Shown here one piece after another: positions 55,339-64,000 of a stretch of DNA of 64,000 nt. Made by a program: the position numbers and the translations under genes. The first letter of the stretch is position 1. Each line of letters starts with the position of its first letter. Origin of the DNA: JAWKOK01 sp963765875 (GTDB lineage: Bacteria > Chloroflexota > Anaerolineae > Caldilineales > Caldilineaceae); NCBI GenBank assembly GCA_963765875.1, contig CAVXYK010000015.1, positions 186,001 through 250,000 of the forward strand, written 5' to 3'. A model generated the notes under the pieces. The model saw only the letters and a program-made list of their open reading frames with translations, had not been told where the DNA came from and searched no databases.

Positions 55339-57895
55339 ATGAATCCACGTCTGCGCACGGCCATCATACTCATCGCACTTTTTGTGGCGGCCTGGTTGCC
55401 GCGTGTGGCGGCGCTGGACGCGTTTGTGACCATTGACGAGCGCAAATGGCTGGCCCGCTCGGCCAACTTCTATCAGGCCGTGAGCCAGGGTGATCTGGCC
55501 AATACGTTCCAGCGCGAGCATCCCGGCGTCACCATCATGTGGGCCGGCACGCTGGGCTTCCTCACCCAATACCCGGAATATGCAGCCGAAGCCCCCGGCC
55601 AGGTCACATGGGACCGGGAGGTGTTGGAGCCGTGGCTATTGGAGAACACGTCGCATACGCCATTGGATCTGCTTGCCGCCGGGCGCTGGTGGATGACGCT
55701 GGCCATCGCGCTGACCATCACATCCTCTTTTCTGCCGCTGCGTCTTCTTCTCGGCCAACGGACTGCCTTTTTCGGCACACTCTATCTGGCCTGGACGCCC
55801 TTTTTCGTCGCCCTGTCGCGTCAACTCCACCTTGATGGCATGGTGGCGGCGCTCTCGCTGCTGGCGCTGCTCTGCTTTGGGGCCTGGCTCTATGGAGACG
55901 GGCAGGACCAAGGTGGGCAGACTCAACATCCGCGCCGCTACCTGATAGCTTCCGGCCTGGTCATGGGCCTGGCCTGGCTCACCAAGACGCCGGCCATTCT
56001 GCTTGTGCCCACCGGGTTTCTGTTGATTCTGGCCGAGTGGTGGCGACGTCGAACACATGCTGACGCGCAGCCGCCTACTCAGTCATTGAGCCAGATGGCC
56101 CTGGGCTATGTCGTCTGGGGACTGATCGCCAGCGCCGTCTTTGTCCTACTCTGGCCCGCCATGTGGGTCGATCCGCTGGGCACCTTCGGCCGTATGGCCG
56201 CAGAGATGACCTCCTACGTCGAGAGTCACGTCAACCCCAACTACTTCATGGGCGAGATCACCAACGACCCGGGCGTCTTCTTCTACCCCGTCGCTTGGCT
56301 CTTCCGCACGACGCCGCTGACGCTGATCGGCCTGATCGCTGCCGGTGTGACAGCGTGGCGCAGGCAGTCGCCCTATGACCGCTTGAACGCCCGACGACTG
56401 AGCCTGGCGCTGCTGCTCTATGCCCTGATCTTCACGCTGACGTTGACACTGACCGCCAAGAAATTCGACCGCTATCTGCTGCCGGCCTTTGTCGCATTGG
56501 ATCTGATCGCTCTGCTGGGCTGGGTCGGACTGGCCGATCTGGGCGCAGACTTGGTGGCAACGTAGGCAAGGTCAACGGACCACATCAGCGCCTATGGTGG
56601 CGACCGGCGTACTCTCTGTTGCCGTGCTGCTTCACGGCTTGCTGGGCTTCATCCACTTCCCCTACTATTTCACCTACTACAACCCGCTAACGGGCGGCAG
56701 TCGTACCGCTCCCCACGTGCTTTTCGTCGGCTGGGGCGAGGGGTTGGACCAGGCAGCGGCCTGGCTCAACCAGCAGGAGAATGTGGAAGGTCAGCGCACA
56801 GTGGCCTGGTATCACGACGGACCGCTCTCCTACTTTTACGACGGACAGGCGGCAGGCGTTGGCTCCGGTTCGCCCTTGCTCTGGCTCGACACCGACTATA
56901 CGGTCGTCTATGTGAACCAACGGCAACGCCAGATCCCCTCGCCCGCGGCCATGGCCTACTTCGACGGCCTGGAGCCGGCGTATATCGTCTCTTCGCGGGG
57001 GCTGGAGTTGGCGCGCATCTACGACATGCGCGCCACGTCACTGCCGGAGTTCATCGACATCGGCAAGGAGAGCGCAGCCGATTTTGGGAATCGAATTCGG
57101 CTCTCCGCCTATGATCTGAGCGAAACATCAGCGGATCCGGGCGAGGAGATCGAGGCCACGCTCTACCTACAGGCCATCGACACTATGGAAGAAAACTACA
57201 ACGTGCTAGTGCGCGTGATCTCGCCCGACGGCAACGAGCTGTGGCGCGAGGAGGGGTGGCCCTGGGGCGCAGCCACAACGGATTGGCCGCTGCGCGAGAT
57301 CCGGCCCGATGGCCATACCATCGCAATACCGCCGGACGCGACGCCGGGCCTCTACAAACTCGTCGTCTCTTTCTACGATCCGACCACGCTGGACGCGTTG
57401 CCGGTGACAGCAGTCGGCAGTGACGAGTTGCTGAATGACTCGGAACGAGATATTGCCTTGATCGAGGTGAAGGCGGATCCAGGGGACGAGGCAAGCAAGG
57501 CAGGCACGTGGCAGTTTGGAGAGACCTTCGCCCTTAGTGCAACCGCACCCAGGCAAGGGGCGGCCGGACGGCCGCTAAATATTGATCTTCACTGGCAGAG
57601 TCTCTCACCGACGTCCACCGACTATACCGTCTTCGTCCACATCATTGGACCCGACGGAGCAACCGTCGCTCAGCAGGACCGTCCCCCACTGCACGGTTTC
57701 GCGCCTACGCGTACCTGGCAATCAGGCCAACAGATTGATGATGAGTTCATTATTTCGCTGCCTGAAGACCTGCCCACCGGCGAGTACGAAGTCAGGGTTG
57801 GGTTGTACACGTTGGATGGCGGGCGCTTGACGGCTATTGAAAACGGCGAACCCAGCGGCGATCACGTCGTCATCGGCCGTTTTGATGTGCCGTAG
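55339..57895 (+). CDS. second GT39-type membrane glycosyltransferase (frame slip near 56570)
   Basis: Paralogue of the preceding transferase, about 850 residues in two frames. The membrane half (55339-56565) starts MNPRLRTAIILIALFVAAWL and has FVTIDERKWLARSANFY, where Asp-Glu corresponds to the catalytic pair. The second frame (56594-57895) opens with a hydrophobic helix (VLSVAVLLHGLLGFIHFPYY) and continues as soluble domains with two repeats of a GEEIEATLYLQ / GRPLNIDLHWQS pattern. The join is between LVAT and MVATGVL. It probably glycosylates a surface lipid or polymer together with its neighbours. Confidence 0.75.
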
Positions 57896-57929
57896 ACCAG
57901 TAGGGTTCAGCAAGAAGCACGTCTGAATT

Positions 57930-58243
57930 TCACTCGTGATGCAGCGACAATGAAATCAAAGTTGATTGGTCCGGCGGATATCCGGACGGCTCCGGCACGC
58001 CCAGAACCAGCACCCTTATGTCCAGTTCTTCCTCGCGCGCGGCATTGATTAGTGAAAGCGCCCCGTTTTCCGGCAAGGATGTGCTGACCAGGACGATATC
58101 GCAGGCGGATTTTGCGTGGCGCGCAAAGCATCTTCTTCGTTGATCGCCAGATCGACGAGTTGAATGTCCGGCTCGCCCTCTAGCACGGCGCCAATGACCT
58201 CGCGGACAAGACGCACTTTGTCGACAAGCAATACACGGATCAT
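57930..58243 (-). pseudogene. truncated response-regulator receiver domain
   Basis: MIRVLLVDKVRLVREVIGAV and ASCDIVLVSTSLPENGALSL in different frames form a receiver domain of the NarL/OmpR type: an Asp in the first strand (DK) and LPENG after the expected phospho-site strand, where Ser stands for the usual Asp (VLVSTSLP). The domain stops after VLVLGVPEP with unrelated residues, so helices 4-5 and any output domain are missing. A decayed gene. Confidence 0.6.
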
Positions 58244-58329
58244 GGTCTCCTTTCACCGCACCTCCATTCGGTCAGGCATTCGCACGGGAAAACCTTGATC
58301 GAGCTAAGTAAGCATCTGTCGGTTGTGCA

Positions 58330-58415
58330 AAAAAGTGCCGGGGACTTAGGCAACAAAGCGGGTGAGTTGACTCTGATTTTGAGGTTTCGGCATCGGGAAG
58401 TCCCCGGCACTTTTT
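58330..58415. repeat. AAAAAGTGCCGGGGACTT REP-like hairpin
   Basis: Perfect 18-bp arms (58330-58347, 58398-58415) with a 50-base centre. The GTGCCGGGGACTT type of end resembles REP elements mobilised by IS200-like RAYT transposases; none is in the window. Confidence 0.7.
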
Positions 58416-58657
58416 GTAACGACTTACAGACTTCTACTTAATTGCTGTATGCCGCAAAAGGCATCGACCTCACAATTATTTCCAAAATCCGCAAATAGAG
58501 CGATGTGACCTGCAGCGTCAATCCAGCTTTCTACATCGGCCAATACCTATCGGGCGACCTATCGTTGGATAGGCGACACGTCACCGTCTCGGCGCTAAGC
58601 TATCACCATGCAGAGCATGAGATAGAGATTTTGGTGTCAAGCGCCCAGAGAGGTCAT

Positions 58658-60604
58658 ATGTCAATCCTCAGAAATTACTTCGTTTGTTCAGTGTGGACAG
58701 TCTCACTCGTCTGTGCACTCATCTGTGCACTCATCGCGCGTCCTGCGTTGGCAACAGCTGAAAATCGCGACATAGATGACAGCGAGTCTCAGCTTACGGC
58801 TAAGATGGCGGAAGCCTACTTCGATGAGAAGCTCGCACAGCGCATGGCCGACGGTCCGGTGGCCGGTGCGACGGTGGCTGTGGTCCGAGGTGGAGAACTG
58901 ATCTTTGCCAAAGGATATGGCTACTCGGACGTGACAACCCATCGGCCCATCGTGGCCGACGAGACGCTCTTCTTTCCCGGATCGGTCGGCAAGCTATTCA
59001 CGTGGACTGCGGTCATGCAGTTGGCAGAGCAGGGCAAGCTTGATCTCCAGGCCGATGTCAATGAGTACCTCGACTTTGAAATTCCTCAGATGCTTTACCC
59101 GCGTCGAGACGAACAGGTCGTCGAACCGATCACGCTCGCCCATCTCATGACACACACGGCCGGCTTTGAGGACCAACTGGCCGCCATTCAGAATGCCGGA
59201 CCGGACGATCACTTGCCATTGCGTGACTTTCTGATCGAATCCATGCCGGAACGCGTCTATCCGCCAGGCAAGTGGTTTGCCTATTCAAATTACGGCACGG
59301 GCTTGGCCGGCTACATTGTCGAGCGCGTCTCCGGCCTGCCTTTCGAGACCTACATCGACGAGAAGATCCTGAAACCACTGGAAATGAGACGCAGTGCAGC
59401 CGTTCAACCGCTGCCGCCGGCGTTGATGGACGCCTATTCACAGGGCTGCCACGTCCGCGACGGCATCTACCAGGGCGTAGACTTTGAGTGGATCGCGGGG
59501 GCGCCCGCCGCACCGGTACGCGCCACAGCGACCGATATGGCCCATTTCATGATCGCACACCTCAATGGCGGTCGCTACAATAGCGTCCGGATTTTGGGTG
59601 AGGCCAGCGTCGAGGCCATGCACAGTCTGCAATTTATTCACGACCCCTGGCTGATGGGCATGGGCTACGGTTTCATGGTCTCTGAGGAGAACGGCCATTC
59701 GGTGAGCTGGCACACAGGTGGCAGCGCCCACTTTAGTTCGCTGCTGGCCTTGATACCGGACGAGGACGTAGGCTTCTTCATCTCGTACAACACACCGGTG
59801 GCCGATCTGCGCCAGGATCTGACCGACATTATGGATCATTTCTATCCTGCATCCGTGGTTGAACCGATCCAGCCACTGGGTGATACAGCTGACACAGAAG
59901 TGCGTATTGCTGCCTTGGCCGGCACCTACATTCCCTCAACAGTTGCCGATAGCACGCCCCAGAGGATCATCGGCTGGATCCAGGCAGTGACGGTGCAGGC
60001 GGGGCCAGGCGGCACACTGCTTGTCGGACCGCACGTTTTTACGGAGGCGAAACCTGGCTATTTTCAGCAGGTCGACGGGCCGCGCAAACTCACGTACGTC
60101 AGCGATGAAAACGGCGCTGTGAGTGCACTTTTCTGGGGACCGTTTGCCTATTTCCCTGTGCCCTGGCGGCAGACATTGCCCGTTCAACTGGCCATGGCCG
60201 CGGTCTGCATACTGATCTTTCTGAGCGCAGCGTTGGCCTGGGGGATCGACGCCCTCTTGCGGCGAAGGCGGGGAGAGACCGTCCCGGCACGCTGGACAAC
60301 GCTTGCCCGCTCGATGGCCGTGTTCCTGGGGCTGCTCAATACTGCGCTGCTGACCTGGTTCCTGCTGCTGAACCTCAACTATGCTGAGACCTATGTCTAT
60401 CCCGTCGCGGCAGTGGCCGTAATCACCCGTCTCTGGTGGATCGGCGTGGCGTTGACGGTCGCTCTGATCGTCTTCGCTGCAATGGCCTGGCAGCGGCGGC
60501 CATGGGGGCGTGGTTGGCGCATCCACTTCACCGTCGTGACCGCGGCCGGCGTCGTTTTCTGTTGGTTTCTACTCAACTGGAATCTGCTGGCTGTCTGGCG
60601 ATAA
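58658..60604 (+). CDS. membrane-bound serine beta-lactamase/D-peptidase-like hydrolase
   Basis: A 648-residue protein. A signal or anchor helix (about 8-28) precedes a class C-type serine hydrolase domain: Ser109-x-x-Lys112 (SVGK), Tyr209-Ser-Asn and His352-Thr-Gly. A beta domain follows and the last 130 residues have about four membrane helices. This layout is common in pab87-like or esterase EstB-like membrane proteins. ATG at 58658 is chosen over the frame start at 58505, because it follows AGAGAGG and opens the signal segment. Substrate: D-amino-acid peptide, ester or beta-lactam, not resolved. Confidence 0.85.
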   Translation: MSILRNYFVCSVWTVSLVCALICALIARPALATAENRDIDDSESQLTAKMAEAYFDEKLAQRMADGPVAGATVAVVRGGELIFAKGYGYSDVTTHRPIVADETLFFPGSVGKLFTWTAVMQLAEQGKLDLQADVNEYLDFEIPQMLYPRRDEQVVEPITLAHLMTHTAGFEDQLAAIQNAGPDDHLPLRDFLIESMPERVYPPGKWFAYSNYGTGLAGYIVERVSGLPFETYIDEKILKPLEMRRSAAVQPLPPALMDAYSQGCHVRDGIYQGVDFEWIAGAPAAPVRATATDMAHFMIAHLNGGRYNSVRILGEASVEAMHSLQFIHDPWLMGMGYGFMVSEENGHSVSWHTGGSAHFSSLLALIPDEDVGFFISYNTPVADLRQDLTDIMDHFYPASVVEPIQPLGDTADTEVRIAALAGTYIPSTVADSTPQRIIGWIQAVTVQAGPGGTLLVGPHVFTEAKPGYFQQVDGPRKLTYVSDENGAVSALFWGPFAYFPVPWRQTLPVQLAMAAVCILIFLSAALAWGIDALLRRRRGETVPARWTTLARSMAVFLGLLNTALLTWFLLLNLNYAETYVYPVAAVAVITRLWWIGVALTVALIVFAAMAWQRRPWGRGWRIHFTVVTAAGVVFCWFLLNWNLLAVWR

Positions 60605-60677
60605 ATATGGGTGGCGGCCGATCCCAGAGAACCTCAGAGAACCAAATTACCACATTATGGATAAAGGGAAGTACTAC

Positions 60678-61985
60678 ATGACAACCATAACCTATTCCGC
60701 CAATGATACGGCAGCTGATACCTCTAGACCGCACTGGACGCGCCGAGTCCTGTCCGCGCTGGCATGGACGGTCGGTAGCCTAGTGGCCTTGATCATCGCT
60801 TTGCCCGTCTTCCTGCTCCTTGTTGCCACCGCGGTCCCGCTCTATGTAGCGGTTGGGCTACTCGCCATCGATGTGGCGCTCGTCGTTGCGCTGATACGAT
60901 GGGGACAGAACTGGCTTGGTCTGATCGCGTTCTTCCTGGGCATCATTCTCGTCTCGACATTGGCCATCTGGTCATCGCAGTCCTTCGCCAAAACGCCGCT
61001 AATCGTCGATGCCCAGGGCCAGGTTGTGCCGGGCAGCATTGCGACGTTGGAAACTGTTCAACTTGGCGACAGCGAACAATGGGTTTCCATACGCGGCAAA
61101 GATGTCAACAACCCCGTGTTGCTCTTCCTGGCCGGCGGGCCGGGCGGCAGCCAACTGACGACCGCGCGCCATGAGCTGGCCGGACTGGAAGATCACTTCG
61201 TGGTCGTCAACTGGGAGCAGCCCGGCGCGGGCAAATCGTTCAACGCCGTGAACCGTTCGACACTGACGCCGGAACGCTACATCGAAGACGGACACGAACT
61301 CGTCCTCTATCTGCGTGAGCGTTTTGGCGTGGACAAGGTCTATCTGCTGAGTGAGTCGTGGGGCAGCGCTCTGGGGATCATGCTTGTGCAGCGTCACCCG
61401 GAACTCTTCCACGCCCACATCGGCGCGGCACAGATGGTCGCCTTCTTGGAGACCGACCTGATAGCCTACGATTTCGCCATCGACTGGGCGCTTGAACGGG
61501 GCGACACGCAGAAAGTCGAGCAGTTGCGTGAACAAGGGCCGCCACCCTACTATGGCGACGGCGTGGCCTGGAAACAGGTGAACTACCTGCAGGACACCTA
61601 CGCCTACATGAACCAGGATCCGGCCATCGACACCAGCTTCAACACGCCGCGCGATCTGGGCAGCCCGGAGTATGGCCTGCTCGACATTGTCAACTGGGCG
61701 CGTGGGCCCTTGGACACGCTGGGCATCGTCTATCCCTATCTGTGGGATGTGGATTTCCGTGAGCAGGCTCCAAAGCTGGACGTACCCGTCTACTTTCTGA
61801 CCGGTCGCCACGATGTCAACGCGCCGCCGTCGTTGATTGAGGAGTACTATGAGTTGCTCGACGCGCCGCACAAGGAGATCGTCTGGTTCGAGCGCTCGGG
61901 GCATAGCCCGTGGGTCAGTGAGTCGGATAAGTTTGTGGATGTGATGGTCAATACCGTGTTGGCGCAAACAGAGGCAATGCCATAG
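60678..61985 (+). CDS. membrane-anchored alpha/beta hydrolase, proline iminopeptidase-like
   Basis: A 435-residue protein with two to three N-terminal membrane helices (about 25-100) and an S33-type alpha/beta hydrolase domain. LAGGPGGS is the oxyanion loop of proline iminopeptidases (HGGPG), the nucleophile is Ser227 (LSESWGSALG) and the base His409 (SGHSPWVS). ATG at 60678 has AAGGGAAG before it; another in-frame ATG lies at 60657 without one. It follows the serine hydrolase by about 70 bases, so both may be co-transcribed. Confidence 0.85.
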   Translation: MTTITYSANDTAADTSRPHWTRRVLSALAWTVGSLVALIIALPVFLLLVATAVPLYVAVGLLAIDVALVVALIRWGQNWLGLIAFFLGIILVSTLAIWSSQSFAKTPLIVDAQGQVVPGSIATLETVQLGDSEQWVSIRGKDVNNPVLLFLAGGPGGSQLTTARHELAGLEDHFVVVNWEQPGAGKSFNAVNRSTLTPERYIEDGHELVLYLRERFGVDKVYLLSESWGSALGIMLVQRHPELFHAHIGAAQMVAFLETDLIAYDFAIDWALERGDTQKVEQLREQGPPPYYGDGVAWKQVNYLQDTYAYMNQDPAIDTSFNTPRDLGSPEYGLLDIVNWARGPLDTLGIVYPYLWDVDFREQAPKLDVPVYFLTGRHDVNAPPSLIEEYYELLDAPHKEIVWFERSGHSPWVSESDKFVDVMVNTVLAQTEAMP

Positions 61986-62116
61986 AAAATTGTGAGGAGA
62001 TGTCCCTATCCACGACAACACAGCGGCAACGATGCGAACAGTTGCTGAGCGTATCATTTGGCCACTACGTGGCCGGCTAGACCAACTGGCCGCCACGACC
62101 GTCATACCAACGAAAG

Positions 62117-62737
62117 ATGATGCATATGTCCAACAGTCGATACTACTGGCAAGGAAAACGCATTCGACTGCGCCCAATGCGTCTGGAGGATGCCGACCTC
62201 TGGCTGGCGGAAGAGCAGTCTGACAGCGAAGCAGTGCGCTTTCTCAACTACGGCATGACGCTGCCCAAATCCGAGCAAGATGCACAGGAATTTGCCGAGC
62301 GCTATGCCCAGTTCAACAACCAGGACGAGCGCATCATGTTCTCCATCGAAACCCTGGATGGCGAACTGGTGGGCGGCATGAACATCCATTCCATGGAGCG
62401 CAAGAACGGCACGTTCGAGACAGGCAGCCGAGTTTATCGTTCCTTCCGCGGGCGCGGTTATGGCTTTGAAGCCAAGGTGCTGGTGCTGCGCTACGCCTTT
62501 CATGAACTGCGTTTTCAGAAGTACAACATCCGCTGTCTGGCGACAAACCAGCCCATGATCCACCACGCTGCGCGCCTCGGCTGTCAACAGGAAGGCCGCA
62601 TTCGCCGCCACATTTTCACGCAAGGCGAATATCACGATGAACTCATCTTTGGGCTGACCCGCGAGGAGTTCGATGGGCTGAACGATCGGCTCGGATTGAC
62701 GAATCAGATCGGAGAGACGTCTGAAACGACGCAGTAA
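62117..62737 (+). CDS. GNAT acetyltransferase, RimJ/RimL-like
   Basis: A 206-residue GNAT enzyme. IRLRPMRLEDADLWLAEEQS at the start and the acetyl-CoA loop SRVYRSFRGRGYGFEAKVLV (R-G-x-G-x) are typical; FQKYNIRCLATNQPM and AARLGCQQEGRIRRHIF complete the RimJ/L pattern. Start may be ATG 62117 or ATG 62126. Acceptor unknown: protein N-terminus, antibiotic or small amine. Confidence 0.85.
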   Translation: MMHMSNSRYYWQGKRIRLRPMRLEDADLWLAEEQSDSEAVRFLNYGMTLPKSEQDAQEFAERYAQFNNQDERIMFSIETLDGELVGGMNIHSMERKNGTFETGSRVYRSFRGRGYGFEAKVLVLRYAFHELRFQKYNIRCLATNQPMIHHAARLGCQQEGRIRRHIFTQGEYHDELIFGLTREEFDGLNDRLGLTNQIGETSETTQ

Positions 62738-62802
62738 AGGTGGGCGGAGGCGAGAGAAGACGTCGCAGTATCCATCAGACATTTCAGAGTGAAGGAGCGA
62801 GC

Positions 62803-63627
62803 ATGAGTACGTTTACAACCGTCGCATTTGGCGTCGTCGGCGGGCTGGCCGTCGTGGCCGGCATTGGCTGGGCCGGGCTTCAGGTGAAACCGGCCAACCT
62901 GCCCTTGCCAACCGACCCGGCGCAGGATCTCGGCGTCATCACCGTTCCAGATGACGTGCCGGCTCCCGTACGTCGCTACTATCAGGCGGCGCTTGGCGAT
63001 CAAGTTCCGCGTAGCGAGTCTCTAGTCGTCTATGGACGCGCCCGCGCCAATTTTGGTCTGTGGATGCCGCTGCGCTATCGACTGGTGCACCAGCCCGGCT
63101 ACGCCTTTGAGCGTTACATGGAGGTCACCTGGTTCGGCTTTCCTGTGCTCAAGGCCATCGACCGTTACGTCGACGGCAAAGGCATGACCGGCCCCATGGG
63201 CAAGGAGGCCATCGGCCCCGAGGTCGATCAGGGCGCCAACATGATCCTGTGGGCCGAGGCCCCGCTCATGCCTTCTCTCTGGATCACGGACGAGCGTCTT
63301 CGCTGGGAGGCCATCGACGACACATCGGCGCGCATGATTTTTCCCTACGAAGGAGCAGAGGACGAACTGATCGTTCACTTTGACCCGGAGACCGGCCTGA
63401 TCAGACGCATGACCGCCTTGCGCTATCGAGACGCAGAGAGCGGCAAGATCCCCTGGCATGTCGATTTTCTGGCCTGGCAGATGGTGAAGGGCATGCAGGT
63501 GCCGCTGCGCGCGTCCATTCTTTGGGAAGATCAGGGCAAGCCCTGGTCCTACTGGGATTTTGAAGCATACTTCTGGAATGTAGATGTATCGGAGACGCTG
63601 CCGTCGGCGACAGTGAGCATTCGCTAA
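62803..63627 (+). CDS. DUF6544-like membrane-anchored protein
   Basis: A 274-residue protein with one N-terminal helix (about 5-25) and a soluble domain. PAPVRRYYQAALGDQVPRSE and GLWMPLRYRLVH, FAWQ-like and WEAIDDTSARMIF segments fit the DUF6544 family, as I recall it; function is not known. GAAGGAG precedes the ATG at 62803. The frame opens earlier, at 62740, without one. Confidence 0.6.
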   Translation: MSTFTTVAFGVVGGLAVVAGIGWAGLQVKPANLPLPTDPAQDLGVITVPDDVPAPVRRYYQAALGDQVPRSESLVVYGRARANFGLWMPLRYRLVHQPGYAFERYMEVTWFGFPVLKAIDRYVDGKGMTGPMGKEAIGPEVDQGANMILWAEAPLMPSLWITDERLRWEAIDDTSARMIFPYEGAEDELIVHFDPETGLIRRMTALRYRDAESGKIPWHVDFLAWQMVKGMQVPLRASILWEDQGKPWSYWDFEAYFWNVDVSETLPSATVSIR

Positions 63628-63674
63628 ACTTCAATAGCATTCAGCTTCATACGGTCAAACCTGAATGCGTGCAA

Positions 63675-64000
63675 ATGGCGACCTTCTCGTTCGCCCTGCC
63701 ATTCGCCTGGGAACATGAACAGTCCACGCATATCATGGGCATTCGGACCTTTCTGCTGGTTGTCCTGGGCAGTTGCGCCTATGTTATTATCAGACTATCC
63801 ATGATTGAACCGGGCAGTGATGCCCTAACTCAGTAAGGCTCATCCAGGGCCTGATGGCAGGCGTTGGTTTTTTCGGAGGCGGCGCAATTCTGAAGCAGGA
63901 CCGAGATGTGTACGGAACTGCCACAGCTGCCAGCGTCTGGGTGACGGCAATGGGCGCAGGGATCGGCTTCGGCCGCGATGACGTTGCGCTGGTGATCGCC
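63675..64000 (+). CDS. MgtC/SapB-like protein, partial (frame slip near 63834)
   Basis: Start of an MgtC-type membrane protein, cut by the window end. The first frame gives MATFSFALPFAWEHEQSTHI and GIRTFLLVVLGSCAYVII, then meets TAA at 63834. The next frame continues RLIQGLMAGVGFFGGGAILK and GTATAASVWVTAMGAGIGFG, the MgtC core (GxxxGxGFxGAGxIL). The first part retains the usual GIRTFxLV motif, so it is one gene with a slip. Confidence 0.65.

Overview
The window looks like chromosomal DNA of a high-GC, filamentous or multicellular type Chloroflexota (Anaerolineae or Caldilineae relative). This is inference. It rests on remains of a BTAD/SARP-type regulator with DUF4242 and other small cognate genes, GT39-type transferases with a C-terminal beta domain, a DUF2089 / adhesin-like / SHOCT-like operon, two type I glutamine synthetases and several Chloroflexota-style small proteins. 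There are no rRNA or tRNA genes, CRISPR arrays, phage genes or intact transposases.

Layout. 0-5 kb: B-box membrane protein, LysM lipoprotein, J-domain/SH3 membrane protein and an orphan beta-class DNA methyltransferase. 5-12.7 kb: gamma-glutamyltransferase-like enzyme, then a minus-strand set of sugar or polyol oxidoreductases (Gfo/Idh/MocA, KduD-like SDR, zinc alcohol dehydrogenase, GMC oxidoreductase) and a plus-strand SDR. 13-18 kb: an accessory zone with DUF4242 protein, a small TGEV..YF protein, truncated DinB, MFS exporter, a decayed SARP regulator and a DUF4242 scrap. Direct repeats of 11-bp period sit ten bases or so upstream of -10-like boxes here and again at 24.6 kb. 18-22 kb: minus-strand set of a trypsin-like protease, a small C-tail-anchored protein and a 719-residue membrane protein, possibly a conflict or stress module. 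22.5-27 kb: secreted double-OsmC/YdhR protein, second TGEV..YF protein and a secreted zincin. 27.7-30.6 kb: Zn/Mn ABC transporter. 30.7-40.9 kb: alpha/beta hydrolase, a peptidase-E/CysRS-tail fusion, two glutamine synthetases, two GCS2-type ligases, purine nucleoside phosphorylase and a Xer recombinase. 41-48.4 kb: a giant zinc-ribbon protein coupled to a PflX-type radical SAM enzyme, NfeD, and the DUF2089 operon. 48.6-58 kb: fmt, a PEP-utilising-type protein without its catalytic His, GT2 and two GT39 membrane transferases. 58-64 kb: serine hydrolase, alpha/beta hydrolase, GNAT, DUF6544-like protein and the start of an MgtC-like gene.

Two features cut across the window. First, at least a dozen otherwise well-conserved genes are split by a single reading-frame slip. 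The density suggests indel errors in the assembly more than biological decay, so these genes are annotated across the slip. Second, gaps between genes carry several families of palindromic, MITE- or REP-like repeats, some present two or three times, including one about 282-bp element with 15-bp perfect terminal inverted repeats.
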